This document shows, piece after piece, positions 48,358 through 59,084 of a stretch of DNA of 64,000 nucleotides; position 1 is the first letter of the stretch, and each line of letters begins with the position of its first letter. Under the pieces are notes generated by a model. It saw nothing but the letters and a program-made list of their open reading frames with translations, was not told the DNA's origin and ran no database searches. This DNA is from Pogona vitticeps (Eukaryota; Chordata; Lepidosauria; Squamata; Agamidae): contig NC_135791.1 in assembly GCF_051106095.1 (NCBI RefSeq), positions 5,838,501 through 5,902,500 of the forward strand, in the 5' to 3' direction. The translations under genes and the position numbers were made by a program.

Positions 48358-48500
48358 GTTCTCAAACTGAGGTCCCCAGATGTCTGGGACTTCAATACCC
48401 AGAAGGCTTCACCACTTGCTGTGCTGGCCAGGATTTCTGGGAGTTGCAGTCCAAGAACATCTGGGGACCCCAAGAACATCTGGGGACTATACCACAGTGG
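48354..48500. mobile_element. Palindromic hAT MITE, copy 7, rearranged
   Basis: CATTGGTTCTCAAACTGAGG, CACTTGCTGTGCTGGCCAGG and GAGTTGCAGTCCAAGAACAT identify the family. At the right, AAGAACATCTGGGGAC is repeated (48453-48487), so a short tandem duplication has changed the end. Confidence 0.65.
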
Positions 48501-48654
48501 GTATCAATTAAGAGTTTACTTCCGGGTAAATAGATGGCATCCTCAGTACCTGTGACAAACAAACAAAAAAAATTGATAACATTACGAAGAGTCCCTAGTT
48601 ACCAATCAGGCAAGCTTTCCCTGAGTGACTAGCCATCTGAGTGGGGTTTTAAAT

Positions 48655-48850
48655 GGATTGTTGTACCTTACCGCTTCAAATGTGTTTTGATGTTGTTTAT
48701 GTTTTTTTTTTGTATGCTATTTGTTTGATCCTTGTTTGTATTTGTATCCTCACCGTTGTTAGCTCTAAATGCTGTCTTTAATGACGTAGGCCGCCTTGGG
48801 TCCTTTTTAAGGAGAAAGGTGGGGTAGAAATATTTTAAATAAAATACATA
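48655..48850 (+). mobile_element. L2/CR1-group LINE 3' tail
   Basis: TTGTATGCTATTTGTTTGAT, GTAGGCCGCCTTGGGTCC, GGAGAAAGGTGGGGTAGAA and ATTTTAAATAAAATA form the same tail as at 18480, with more of the upstream part preserved. Confidence 0.65.
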
Positions 48851-50128
48851 TTTAAATAGTCCCACCGTCAGGTTCCCCAGCAAATTTGCAATCACAAGTG
48901 GACGGAGTTTGGGCAAAATTATTTTAAGGCATGCACAAGGCAGCCTCCCGTCCTAGCCCGGCCACTAAGCATCTTAGCTGGGTCTCTGGGGCAGCTTATC
49001 CTAAAGCAAACTTTTATTTTGGTGTGTGATCAGAAGCGTGATAAGTACAGAGAGAGCAGGTCAGAAGGCTCATAAACATCTAAGTCACAGAGTGACGAGA
49101 AGAGTGCTCGTCCCCCAGTTAAAGCACAGTGCAAGGAAGCCAATTCTATGTTTACGGTTCTCCTCCTTGACTCCTCTCTGGCCATTCGTGTGACCTCAGA
49201 CCTTCTCATTCTGTACCTTTTCCCGCACTCTGAGGAGTTGGATGAGGTGAGTTCTTCTCTCTTATTCTGCTCGCTGAGCGAGAGGTGCCGAGAGTGGAGT
49301 CCATGTCATGCCACAGCTACCACCACCTGGATGAAGAATCCCATTTTTCTCAAATTTTCCATCCTGCGCCTGAAAAATTAGTACATGGGCTACTTTAAAG
49401 CTACAGCGTCCGGTCCTTGAGAAGCTAGATGCGATGTAATAAAAGGGACATTGGGAGACAGACTTACTTCCCATTATATACCGTATTTTTTCTGTGTATA
49501 AGACTTTATGTTTGTCTAAAATCTTTAGACTAAAAATTGAGGGTTGTCTTATACACAGAAGTAAGCTGAGGAGAGAACAAAAACAAATGGAGGGGAAAGC
49601 AGGGATCAAAGAGATCCTGCTGCACTTTGATTCCTTTCCCCCTACACTTGCTAAGCCCCACTTAGATTTCTTAATTTTGGATTAGAAAAGTGGGGGCGTC
49701 TTATACATGGGGGTGTCTGATACATGGAAAAATAAGTTAAATATATAAATATAGTTCTCCAGGTTGAAAATTTTCCTCTATACAGTTATTAGAAATATAG
49801 CAGCACCCTTCTTCATTTAATGTGACCACCTAAATATCCTTTTCCAAGCTCTGAGTGAGGTTGGGGGTGGGGGTATTATCTCGTTCACACAAATACATTT
49901 AATCTTGAGGAAAAAGGGAATCCATTGTGCGGTGTGACTCTGAACTTGCTTTGTACAGCATTTGTACAAGAGAGGATGGAATATGATTATTAACTGGTGC
50001 CACAAGAAATGCCCTTTCAATACTGTATAAGAAATGCAAGATGATTAAACAAATGTTACTGGTGATGCATCATCTCCATAGACTGGGTTGTCACTAAAGG
50101 GGCCCTGCTGGGTCCTGAATCTTCTTAC

Positions 50129-50300
50129 CTGGCTCCAGGTAACACGCCTAGACCAGAATCCTGAGAAAGTTTGCAACCCGTTGCCCCTGGCAACCGGAGA
50201 ACCAAGTCATCTTCTCCTCCAATCACTTTGCCTGTCTCTTCTGGTGACCTGAAAGTGACCCAATCACAGAGGCTCTCTCTTCCAAAGGAGGAGCCAGGAA
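50129..50300 (-). promoter_or_regulatory. STPG1: Likely STPG1 promoter and 5' noncoding exon
   Basis: Read on the minus strand, a consensus splice donor (CCAG before GTAAGA) lies at 50129/50128. Just upstream are a perfect RFX X-box (50180-50194) and two CCAAT boxes, seen on + as CCAAT at 50219-50223 and 50260-50264. The frame needed to join the coding exon at 45417 is closed by a stop here without an ATG, so the exon would be noncoding. The transcription start itself is not visible, and an exact 5' limit cannot be given. RFX sites with this spacing are typical of cilium and sperm-flagellum gene promoters, which fits STPG1. Confidence 0.55.
50180..50194. promoter_or_regulatory. RFX X-box palindrome
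   Basis: GTTGCC-CCT-GGCAAC is a perfect inverted repeat with a 3-bp spacer and fits the X-box consensus (RYYNYY N1-3 RRNRAC) at every position. RFX-family factors bind such sites as dimers, together with FOXJ1, to switch on axonemal genes. It lies about 50 bp upstream of the putative STPG1 first-exon donor. Confidence 0.75.
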
Positions 50301-52290
50301 ACAAACGTCAAACAGTAGAACCGTAGGAAACTTTGCTGCCAGCTTTTTGCTTAAGGTGGTAAACTTAGCAGCCCAGCTGTGTGGCATATTTGTAAAGGTG
50401 GCATTGGAAAACCTCATTATTGGGATTGACCAAAGTATTGAGATTTTGGTTTAATCATTTGAAGTGGAAGATTTAGACTCCTGTGGCAAACTATGCAGAA
50501 TATGCCCTCTCCTGTTAGACTGAGTCTTTCTACTTGACGCATACTTTTAAAAACCCAACTATTTTTAAATAAATAAATAAAAGATTTGTAGGCTCTTGCT
50601 GTTAAGGCATTATTTTACTATTTTCTGTTTTATCTATTTTATTTACCACTGGGTTTAGATATAAAAATGTAGTACTGTAGTATCATCTTGACTAGTTGTT
50701 ACTACTTTTCAAAAGAAGTAAAATCCCATGGGATTCTGGTCTCTCCAAAATCAAGTTCGCTCTTGATTCTCCAATGTTGTTTTACATTATTAAAGGGTTA
50801 TCTAGGGTCACACCATGAATGATGTTCAGATTTTCCCTAATTATATTGCTGTCTTTAAGCATCTCGAGTATTTGTAGGGTCTTGGATTAGAAAAGGGATT
50901 TGATTAGAGTTATCTACGTAAATTGACCTCATTGTTAATGGGTTATCATTGAGGAACCGCTTAATAAAGATAAATCTCTACTTGTGGTTGATGAACATGC
51001 AAGGTCCGGTAAAGTCTAGTGCTGAGAAAATAGCTGTCAAGATGCCTCACTATTTAATTTACCAGCTGCCACATAAATGGCTCTTACGCTAAATTAAGAG
51101 CCGTTTATGCGGCAGCTGGTAAATTAAATAGTCAATTTTACTCCTTGTAAGCATCTTTAATGCCGTCATTCTTGAGATACACCACTTTGTAGGACTCTGG
51201 AGGGGAATGGTAAAAAAAAGACCTGTTGTCACCTTTTCTGCGTTATAAACAGCTGGCTTGATGAGAACTACCATCTTCATAAGATCTCTCTCTCAAATGT
51301 TTCCCCAAAGCAGATGGCAGGCGATGGAGAAGTAACATTTCATTCAGATTCAAAAACCTGTACATCCGTGTAAACACGGCCAACAGTATGGATATGAAAA
51401 CAAAACATGGAGTTCAAAAACATGCATTTGGCAAAAGCCATGAAATTAGGGCCCACGATTTAAAAATCAGGTTGACGTATCCATTTCAGCCCATTACCAC
51501 ACTTTGGGGCAATTTGGTGGCTTATCAATTTTCCAGGTAAAGGCTGTCACCGATTTCGTTGTGAGATACCAGTTTCTTATATTTAAATGCAGAGTTGTGA
51601 AAAGTGTGGGTCCAGAACGGGTGGCCGCTGCCGATGTCCTATGTCCTCAGTTTCTTTAAATAGGATTGGTTAAAACAAAGCACAAAAATATTTGAGCAAT
51701 ACCACGGTGTGCATACATCCGATCTGATGCGCCAATTTATCCCGCATTTACCAGTTATTTGCTTACAGAAGTAATGCACCTTTTGAGGTGGAGGCACCAT
51801 TTATTGACCAGCTTCAAGAAATGTTCTTTTATTCTTGATGAGACTGATTTAAATGTTGGTCTAGCCTAGTGGCTCTAGCCCAAAGGCAGGTCCATAGCTC
51901 ATCCTCAAAAGCAATATTAAGGTCTTTCCCCCAAATTTCCCTAAGTCCATAAGATTTCCAAAGATCATGCCAAGCAGCAAAATATACCCCTTTGGTGACC
52001 GACCTCTTAGCCTCTGTTCAGGGTTTATAGCAGTTTTAATTCAACAAGACCATGTAGAGGTTGATCTCAGGCGGGAGAGATTGACATGAAGTGTGTCACC
52101 TACACACTTGCAACCACACACCCTCTAAGAATTCCCCACCCCCGTAAAATAAACAGCAATCCTGGTTTTACATTTCTTCCAGGCTGGTTAAAAAATATTG
52201 GGCCGATTAAAAATACAGTACTGACATCCATAAATCTCTCCAATAAAGATAAAAAAAAAAATCCAACCTCTAAACTACTTCCAAACGCCC
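50301..52290. other. Interval between the divergent STPG1 and NIPAL3 promoters
   Basis: It is AT-rich and poor in recognised repeats. It holds the hairpin at 51049-51132. No coding exon is recognised. Some of this sequence may be NIPAL3 upstream regulatory DNA or alternative STPG1 5' sequence. Confidence 0.5.
51049..51132. repeat. Hairpin with 38-nt arms and 8-nt loop
   Basis: Arm 1 is 51049-51086, the loop 51087-51094 (CGCTAAAT) and arm 2 51095-51132. Thirty-six of 38 positions are Watson-Crick pairs, one is a G-T type pair and one an A-C mismatch. The flanking sequence does not continue the pairing. It could be a small palindromic transposon or a precursor for a small RNA; no transcription evidence is available. 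Confidence 0.9.
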
Positions 52291-52640
52291 ACCACTAGGG
52301 GCCTCCCAACCCACCCAAGAAGCGGGCCGTGCTTGCCGCTGCTTCTCTATGCCCGGCTCTGCCTCTTGGAGAGCATCCCCGAGCACACCACCAGCAAGGC
52401 GCCGCCCGCCTAGACCGTCCCTTTTTCTGCTCGAGGTTTCCGGGGCGTTGAATGGCAGCTGCCGGACCAAATCGCATGTGTTTTTTCCCCGAGCCCTGCC
52501 GAGTCCCGCCTACCCGGCTCTTTAAGCTGGAAGGAGAAACATTCCGGGAGGTTTGGCGCAAATTTGTTTCTGCTTTTCGGTTGGAAAAGAGGAATCCCGG
52601 AGCGTCTCCCTGCGAAAGCCGGTGATTATGGGGGTGCAGG
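52290..52640 (+). promoter_or_regulatory. NIPAL3: CpG-rich block, likely NIPAL3 promoter
   Basis: More than 20 CpG pairs lie within about 350 bp, against a very low CpG level around it, so it looks like a small CpG island. A TTTGGCGCAAA sequence at 52552-52562 fits the E2F consensus, and ATTCCGGGA nearby fits an ETS-type core. NIPAL3 starts coding at 56319 on +, so a noncoding first exon here is plausible. A candidate donor is GGGTGCAG before GTTTGG near 52640, but this is weak. The block could also drive an STPG1 form leftwards. Confidence 0.5.
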
Positions 52641-53359
52641 TTTGGGGAGGATGATGGGAGAACAAGTTTGGAACGGGACAGGCTGCGAAATCCGGATTCC
52701 CATAATATAGCCCAGTTCCCTTTATTAATCATTTTATTAGGATTTCCCTCTTAGATGTCCCTTTATAAGCAAAGTTGGTGAAAAAAGCAGCCTTCATTTT
52801 TTATTTTGGTATTTTGCAACCTTGCATGAAAGGAAAAATGGCCTTTTTTTAAAAAAAAAAGTCTTCCAAAAAAAAAATTAAGAAAAGTGAATTTTGCAAA
52901 AATGACCGTTGTTCCTTCCTCCAACTTTAATTCACTTTTTCCCCCCTCAGAAATTTGCAAAATTAGAATGTTGTTGTCAAAACTGTGGGGGTGGTTTGTT
53001 GTGATAAAAACACCCCTGTGGGTTGGGAGAGTAAAAAGATTGTCAGGATGATGGTTCTTCACTTTTAGGCAATTCTTGCTATTTCTGCCTGGTGTCCTTC
53101 TTGGGGGTTTGGTTTTAGCCAGCGTGGCTAAAGATCTGGAGTGCTAGGAGTCGTCGTGGAAAACATCTGGAGAACATCAGGCCATGGGTAGAGGGGATCA
53201 GCTACAGTTCCCATCATCCCCAACAGCATGGGACTTAGACTGGGGCGATATATGAAAACATGAGGACCGTTTTGACTTTACCGGCTGCGGATCAAGGGGG
53301 TGGTAGGGTGTCCTATGATTTGGAAGAGGCCAGGCCGGACACATCAGCTTTCCGTGATT

Positions 53360-53460
53360 CATAAATAAGAGAATAAGTGAGTTGGAAGGGACCTTTAAGG
53401 TCATCCAGTCCACCCCTCCTGCTCAGCTGAGTGCACTGTGTTGTGAGAAGAGGCTGGAGG
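53360..53460 (-). mobile_element. CR1 LINE 3'-end fragment
   Basis: GAGTTGGAAGGGACCTTTAA and GGTCATCCAGTCCACCCCTC followed by CTGCTCAGC give the reverse complement of the CR1 tail region. It is short. Confidence 0.65.
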
Positions 53461-53817
53461 AGATGTAACATGGAGCTAAAAAGTATACAGGGAGGACAGC
53501 AAGTGAGTCGATGTGGCAAAGTGGACAAGAGTGTTAAATTCCTTTTAGAACATCTCACATACCTTGAAAGTAGTTAGGTGAGCAGAAGTTAGGTGTATCT
53601 TGATGGCACATAGCAACAAATTAAAGATCAGGATGTAGATGTATCGAAACACACCAAATTGTGGGTCCCAGCAGACTCCGAGTGCCCAGACTCTGAAGAA
53701 ACGTACACAGAATCGAATTTGTGACGCAGACCACTAATTTGTGTTTGCCCTATTCCCCAGTGAAATAGATGCTATGAAAGGTAAGGCGAATCTTAAACTT
53801 TGGTGACTTATGTAGTA

Positions 53818-54231
53818 CAGTAGTGCCCCGCATGATGACGAAAATGCATTCCGTTAAAATCGCTGTTAAGCGAAATTGTCATCAAGCAGGAAAAAAAACC
53901 ATTGGAATGCATTGAAAACTGGTCAGTGCATTCCAATGGGGGAAATACCTGATCGTCCAGCAGAGATCCTCCATAGGGCGGGCATTTTGGGATCCCTGTC
54001 TTGCGAACAATCGTCCGGAAAACAGCGGGGAGCCAATTTGCGAACCACCGATCAGCTGTTTCTAATCGTCGTCTAGCAAAAAAACGGTTGCCAAAGCAGG
54101 GAACTATTCATCGCAAAGCGAAAAAAAACCCTATAGAAACATTGTTTTGCGATCGTTATAGCGATTGCAAAAAAGTCATGGCAAAGCGATTTCGTCGTCA
54201 AGTGCGGTCATCGTCAAGTGGGGCACCACTG
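53818..54231. mobile_element. Tigger/pogo-like MITE, copy 5
   Basis: It is 414 bp, with CAGTAGTGCCCCGCATGATG and CGTCAAGTGGGGCACCACTG ends, flanked by TA. GATCAGCTGTTTCTAATCG lies in the middle. Its length equals the copy at 42127, suggesting the full non-autonomous unit is about 410-440 bp. Confidence 0.82.
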
Positions 54232-55934
54232 TATACAGAACTGCATTTGTGTCTGGATAGGGTCTCAGGATTTAGATTTGTGTGTTTATCGACAACACAA
54301 GCGTTTTGGTGGTTGTGACTGGAGGCAAGGAGGAACCCGTACATTCCTCAAAGATTAGCCAGTGGCAGTGAGATACTATCGCAGGCTGTATTATATGAAC
54401 TTGGATCAATGACTCACTCAGTTATTTGCATCATACTGATAATGAATGGCAGGATAAAATTCAGAATGGGATAGGTAGTAGCTAAAGAATGCCGATTCCA
54501 TGTTTCCAGCAGGATAGTTCTCTTTGGTGAAAGTGTCTGCAGTGGCCTCAGTCACTGAGAATATTTTTTGCTTTGTTTTTTCAATAAGGCTCCAGTTCTT
54601 TTATCAAGATACTTCTGATGGTTCTGCTCATCCAGTTATAACTGTGTAGACAAGAAAAGTGAAGGGCGCACATAGTGACCCTGATTCTCCCACTGCTGCC
54701 ACTCGCACGTAAAGGTTGAAACTGAGCTTGGTGTCCTTGCACGGGGTCCCCGGGTGACTGTATCTAAACTACACAGCAGTCACAATTTTATGCTGCTTTA
54801 ACCTCCACGGCCCCCATCCCCAGAAATCCTGGGAAATCTAGTTAGACTTCTCTGGTGTAGTTTGCAGAACTGCACTTTAAAAAAAAAAAATCAAACTTAG
54901 TGAAATCCTGATTTAAATTGATAAAACCGATGTTTTGATTTAAATGCTGAAAAAAATCAGATTTTTTAAATAAAAAACTTAAATTGGGATTTAAATCAAT
55001 TTGATTTAAACCCAATCCATGCTGCTTGGAACTGTAGTTCCAATAAGGCCTAGAGAGGAACAAAGCGCCCCTCCCTAGACTGAGAAAACATCTTTATTCC
55101 CCCATTGACTCATTGGGATACCTGATCCCACTAGCCAGCATTCTAGCCGATGGGGACAGAAGTACGAAGATGATTGAGGAACGCTTGGCATTCGGTGTCT
55201 TTATTTTATTCAAACTGTGCCACCCAGAACATCCATGTGTACATACTCTGCTGCTTGTTTGAAGTTTTCCAGTTCCTAAATTGGCTCTGCCTCCCTACCA
55301 AGATGTGTCTTTGGCACCAGGGTGCCTTTGGCTCGCTCACAGCAACGTGCCTGGCAGTCAGGCTTGGTTTCGGAGTGTGGGTGGTAGACTCCATGGCATT
55401 CAAAACACTTGCTCTTGTGTATCAAGCACCATGCTTTCTGTGCAAGCGCCAGCGTGGCAGAGAGCAACACAGGGTCCTTCAGATACCTTCGCCCACTGGC
55501 TCTGCTGGCCATAAGAGAAAGCATTATGCCATCTCAAAGATGTAAGTGCTCTATTTTCATGTGAGTTTTCATGGACAAGTCCACTTCCAATATAAGAGTG
55601 GGACTACGTGGCTAATATTTCTACATAGCCCCCAAACAAAGAGACTGTTTGTTTCCTGGGTGAACGTTGTTGATGGTACAACATTTCACACTTGGCAATG
55701 ACCTTTAAAAAGCTGGTTAAAATTGCAGTACTGTACAGTGTTTCAGTATTTTATTTTTGTTTAAAACAACAACACACATTTCTGTGGTGCTCAAAAGAAT
55801 ACGTGTTTTCAGCTTGCAGGAGTATAGATGGTGAGGAAGAAAAAGTCGCCTTCTCCAAGGAAGGCATTGTAGAACCTAAGGAATACGTGAAGTTTTGAAA
55901 ACCTTGGAAGTGCTCTATAGAAACCATGCATATA

Positions 55935-56063
55935 CAGTGGTGGCTCGCTTGACGAATTTCCCCACAGGAACGACTGTTTTGCGAATCGCTATAGCTATCA
56001 CAAAAAGTCACCGTCCTGCGAATTTGTCATACAGTGGGGTCGTCGTCTAGCGAGGTACCACTA
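55935..56063. mobile_element. Tigger/pogo-like MITE, copy 6, internally shortened
   Basis: It is only 129 bp, with CAGTGGTGGCTCGCTTGACG and CGTCTAGCGAGGTACCACTA ends, flanked by TA. It lies just 60 bp before the acceptor of the first NIPAL3 coding exon. Confidence 0.78.
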
Positions 56064-56123
56064 TATGTCTCAAACACATCTTCCCAGCCTTACCCTCTCC
56101 CTTGTTTTCTCTTTCTGCTGCAG

Positions 56124-56318
56124 AAGGACAAATGGCCATGGACCATAACTCTGAGTTCCGCTGGTTTCTGGCTGTCTGGGTCGCTCCCTTTTAGCAAAAT
56201 GGGGAGGAAGAGCAAGCTGGACCCCCTTGCTGCCCGGCGGGTTTAAAGTGCTGCTGCAGTTTAGTAGAGGAGGCGAACCAGCAACCCCGCTGGGAAGGAA
56301 ATGCAAGAATAAGCCAAA
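56124..56318 (+). other. NIPAL3: NIPAL3 5' UTR part of first coding exon (inferred)
   Basis: A good acceptor (TTTCTGCTGCAG) ends at 56123. The stretch to the ATG at 56319 contains short upstream ATGs, for example at 56132 and 56138. Whether translation control uses them is unknown. Confidence 0.5.
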
Positions 56319-56411
56319 ATGGAAAGAGCAAATGGTCTTAGTTTGCAGCTCCAGCCGCTTGCCACTGAAGTTGTGCCTCTGCCGGTCCACGAGGACTCCT
56401 TCTCTTACAAG
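56319..56411 (+). CDS. NIPAL3: NIPAL3 first coding exon
   Basis: It starts with ATG at 56319 and ends at a consensus donor GTAAGC from 56412; 31 codons in phase 0. It reads MERANGLSLQLQPLATEVVP and LPVHEDSFSYK. The mammalian protein starts similarly (M-x-G-x-x-x-A-L-K-L-Q-Q-L-P, later SFSYK), so the SFSYK end and the start are well placed. This is the cytosolic or extracellular N-terminal tail before the first membrane helix. NIPAL3 is a multi-pass protein of the NIPA family, whose better-studied members transport Mg2+; direct transport data for NIPAL3 itself are limited. Coding exons follow at 59778, 59965, 61114 and 63168. Confidence 0.93.
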
Positions 56412-56594
56412 GTAAGCTTTGTCTTGTTCCCCGGATGTGGGACAGAAGTAAAGAGAAGTTCCGCATATTTGTTTGGAAAGTGGAACAAGCCTGAATTGCT
56501 GGTGATTCTGGACTTACAATGGAATCCACTCACTCAGCTTTCCTTTTCCCCAAGGCTGTAAACTGGCCATCCTCAGCTCCATTTGAGTGCAGTA

Positions 56595-56992
56595 CAGTGG
56601 TGCCTCGCTTAGCGATGTTAATCGGTGCAGCAAAAATCGCTGCTAAGCGATTTTAAAAAGCCCATAGAAATGCATTTAAACGCATTTAATGAGTTCCTAT
56701 GGGCTTAAAAACTAACCTTATGCGAAAATCCTCCATTGTGGCGGCCATTTTCGGTGCCTCTAAAGTGAGGCAAAACAGTGGGCGGCCATTTTGTTTACCC
56801 GGCGGCCATTTTGGCACCGCCGATCAGCTGGCTGAAAATGGGGGCTTTGTGATGATCGCTTCCCCGCAATCATCGCAAAGCGAATTTTCCCCATAGGGGC
56901 CATCGCAAAATGATCGCTCTTGCAATGGCAAAAAGTCCATCGCAAAGCGATTTCATCGCTATACGCAGCGATCGCTATGCGAGGCACCACTG
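56595..56992. mobile_element. Tigger/pogo-like MITE, copy 7
   Basis: It is 398 bp, with CAGTGGTGCCTCGCTTAGCG and CGCTATGCGAGGCACCACTG ends, flanked by TA. GCGGCCATTTT occurs three times and GATCAGCTGG once inside. It begins 184 bp after a NIPAL3 splice donor. Confidence 0.85.
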
Positions 56993-58439
56993 TACTCTTG
57001 TTTTAGGAAGAAAACATTGTGTTGTTTTTTCTTGTGCATCCACCCTCCTCTTAACACCTTCCAAATTACATTTTCTTCCTGCAAGAAATACTGAAAAAAA
57101 GAGAAAGATGATATGCATGTATTTTGGTTGCATCTCACGCGTCTTCTGCTTTAGGTTTGCAAAACCATGTTGCAATGGTTTCATAGGAAGGGGGCTGGAA
57201 AGAAAGCTGGCAGAGGAAAGCCAGGAGGGAAAGAGAGAGGCTGAACAAAACGAAGAAAAGTCATTTATCTAGCTCTTCAGTCCTGCGATATGCTTCTGCG
57301 TGTGTGAGAGAGATTGTGATTTTATTGCACTTGTTTTGGCAGTTCATCTCCACCTTTTGATCCTCACAACAGCACGGAAAGGCTGAGAGGGGTGGCCGAA
57401 GGCCAGCCCAATGAGCTGCGTGACGGAGTGGAAATTTGAACACTAGTCTTGAACCTTGATCTTCCTGTCCTTCATGCTCTCATACCTCTGCCCTTCTGAA
57501 TCAGTGGCTGAACCTGTCTTGTGTAGAAAGCTTCTAAGCTTCAGCTGGGCTTTACTACAACCTCTAAAGTCCTCCATGCTGGCTGGGGGATTCTGGGAGT
57601 TGTAGTCCAAAAAGTAACATGCCCCAAGCTCTGGAGTATTTTGGATTTTTGCAACACGGAAGCCTTCATGGAGCGAGGTCAAGAGTTGCTATGGCTGGCT
57701 CCCAGGGTGGACAAAAAAAAAGCCAATGCTTTTTTTTTAAAAAATCAAATTAATTTGAATTTTAAAACTGATTTTTCAAGTTTAAATATCAAACATCTGG
57801 ATTTTTTTAATTAAAATTCTGATTTAAATCAATTTTAAATCACAATTTAATTCGCAGTTTTAAATCACAAACCACAGTATAGCAGGCGGCTTGCCTAATG
57901 AAGACATATTTTTCCCTTTTGTTCAGAAGCTACAGCTTCTGCTTTGGCCTGAAAAATTAACAGCCTGGCTAAGAAACCAGCCGAACCTGTTAGACTCAAA
58001 ATTTTTGGGTGCTGGAATTGTGCTGAGTTGAAACGTCCTTGTTTTTCTCTGTTGACATTTCATTGAAGATACTGCTAGAACTGACTTCCCAGCCGACTTC
58101 AGAGGTGCACGCTCATGCTGTTTTCTGAAACGTGAGGGGCTTCTGCAGGTTCCTTAAAAAATCTGGGGCGAATTCGTTCTCTTCCTTTTTACGAACAGAC
58201 ACACACCCACCCTTCAATTCGTGTGGGGGCATTTACAGAAAGGAAGGGCAGTTGCATTATAAGTCTCTTGTGACATAGTGGCCTTTTGCCAGTCAGGTGA
58301 GGTAGGGGATTTTTGATTTCTCCTCTCCTAGGATTGCCTGGCTTTGTAAAAATAAATTAATAACGTTAAACGAGGTCCGGGAAGCTGTGTTTTGAAATTG
58401 GTTTAGTGGCTTGTTTCGAACGGTTCTAAAAGGTGTTCA

Positions 58440-58440
58440 C

Positions 58441-58528
<88 letters not shown>

Positions 58529-58536
58529 TTCTTCTT

Positions 58537-58567
<31 letters not shown>

Positions 58568-58570
58568 TTC

Positions 58571-58629
<59 letters not shown>

Positions 58630-58630
58630 C
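58440..58630 (+). repeat. (ATT)n-(CTT)n-(ATT)n compound microsatellite
   Basis: About 28 ATT units, then about 13 CTT units, then about 20 ATT units. Long frames of poly-Tyr, poly-Ile or poly-Leu over it are artefacts. Confidence 0.95.
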
Positions 58631-59084
58631 TTGAATGAATGAAACTATAGCAAGTTGACATGTTCTTGGTTTGTTTGTGCTCGCCAAGAAGGAAGGAGCA
58701 GGGGTGTTGCGTTTGGGTCGCAAAAGTTCACAACATAGCTTCTTAAAAGGAACAGGATTTGCCTAATCACAGTCAGTGTATGAGCACAGCCTTCATCCAC
58801 TTTGAGAGCTGGGATAAGTTCAATTCTAGCTGGATCTGGTGGCACTAGATGGGCAGGGAGGGAGGGAGGGCTGGTCCGGGGAGGATGATCGATCGATCCC
58901 CTGGGATCTACAAGAGGTTGGTGGGACTCATTGAGATCCTGGAGGGAGGATGAACATGGAGGCACCTCTAAGTTTTGGGAGGCCCATAGGGGCCCTTGAA
59001 CCCATCCCTGGGCCATATGTTTGGCCCGTTGCCGCACTGCCGTGTTAACGGTAATAGTACGAGGAATAATTTCACATTGCAAGT

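Larger units (their letters stand above)
52650..56118 (+). other. NIPAL3: NIPAL3 5' intron (inferred)
   Basis: If the CpG block contains the first exon, this is the first intron. It holds a CR1 fragment (53360), two Tigger-like elements (53818, 55935) and AT-rich tracts such as the TTTAAAT-rich run at 54870-55010. The latter resembles one at 57710-57870. Confidence 0.45.

Noticed and set aside
49148-49249. Exon-like + strand segment ending in a GAG/GTGAGT donor
   Set aside because: The donor is a perfect consensus, but there is no clear acceptor, the peptide is not recognised, and it lies on the strand opposite STPG1. It could be a cryptic or noncoding exon of an unknown RNA.
49330-49375. 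Minus-strand ATG after a TTTTTCAG acceptor, reading MENLRKMGFFIQ, as the missing STPG1 start exon
   Set aside because: The position and acceptor are attractive, but the available GT donor leaves phase 0 while the next exon needs phase 1, and the peptide resembles the mammalian start only at the first residues.
51089-51280. 63-codon minus-strand frame possibly derived from a processed gene copy
   Set aside because: Part of it is the hairpin arm, and I could not match the rest to any protein; no poly(A) tail or target duplication was seen.
58411-58642. Poly-Tyr, poly-Ile and poly-Leu frames
   Set aside because: By-product of the ATT/CTT array.
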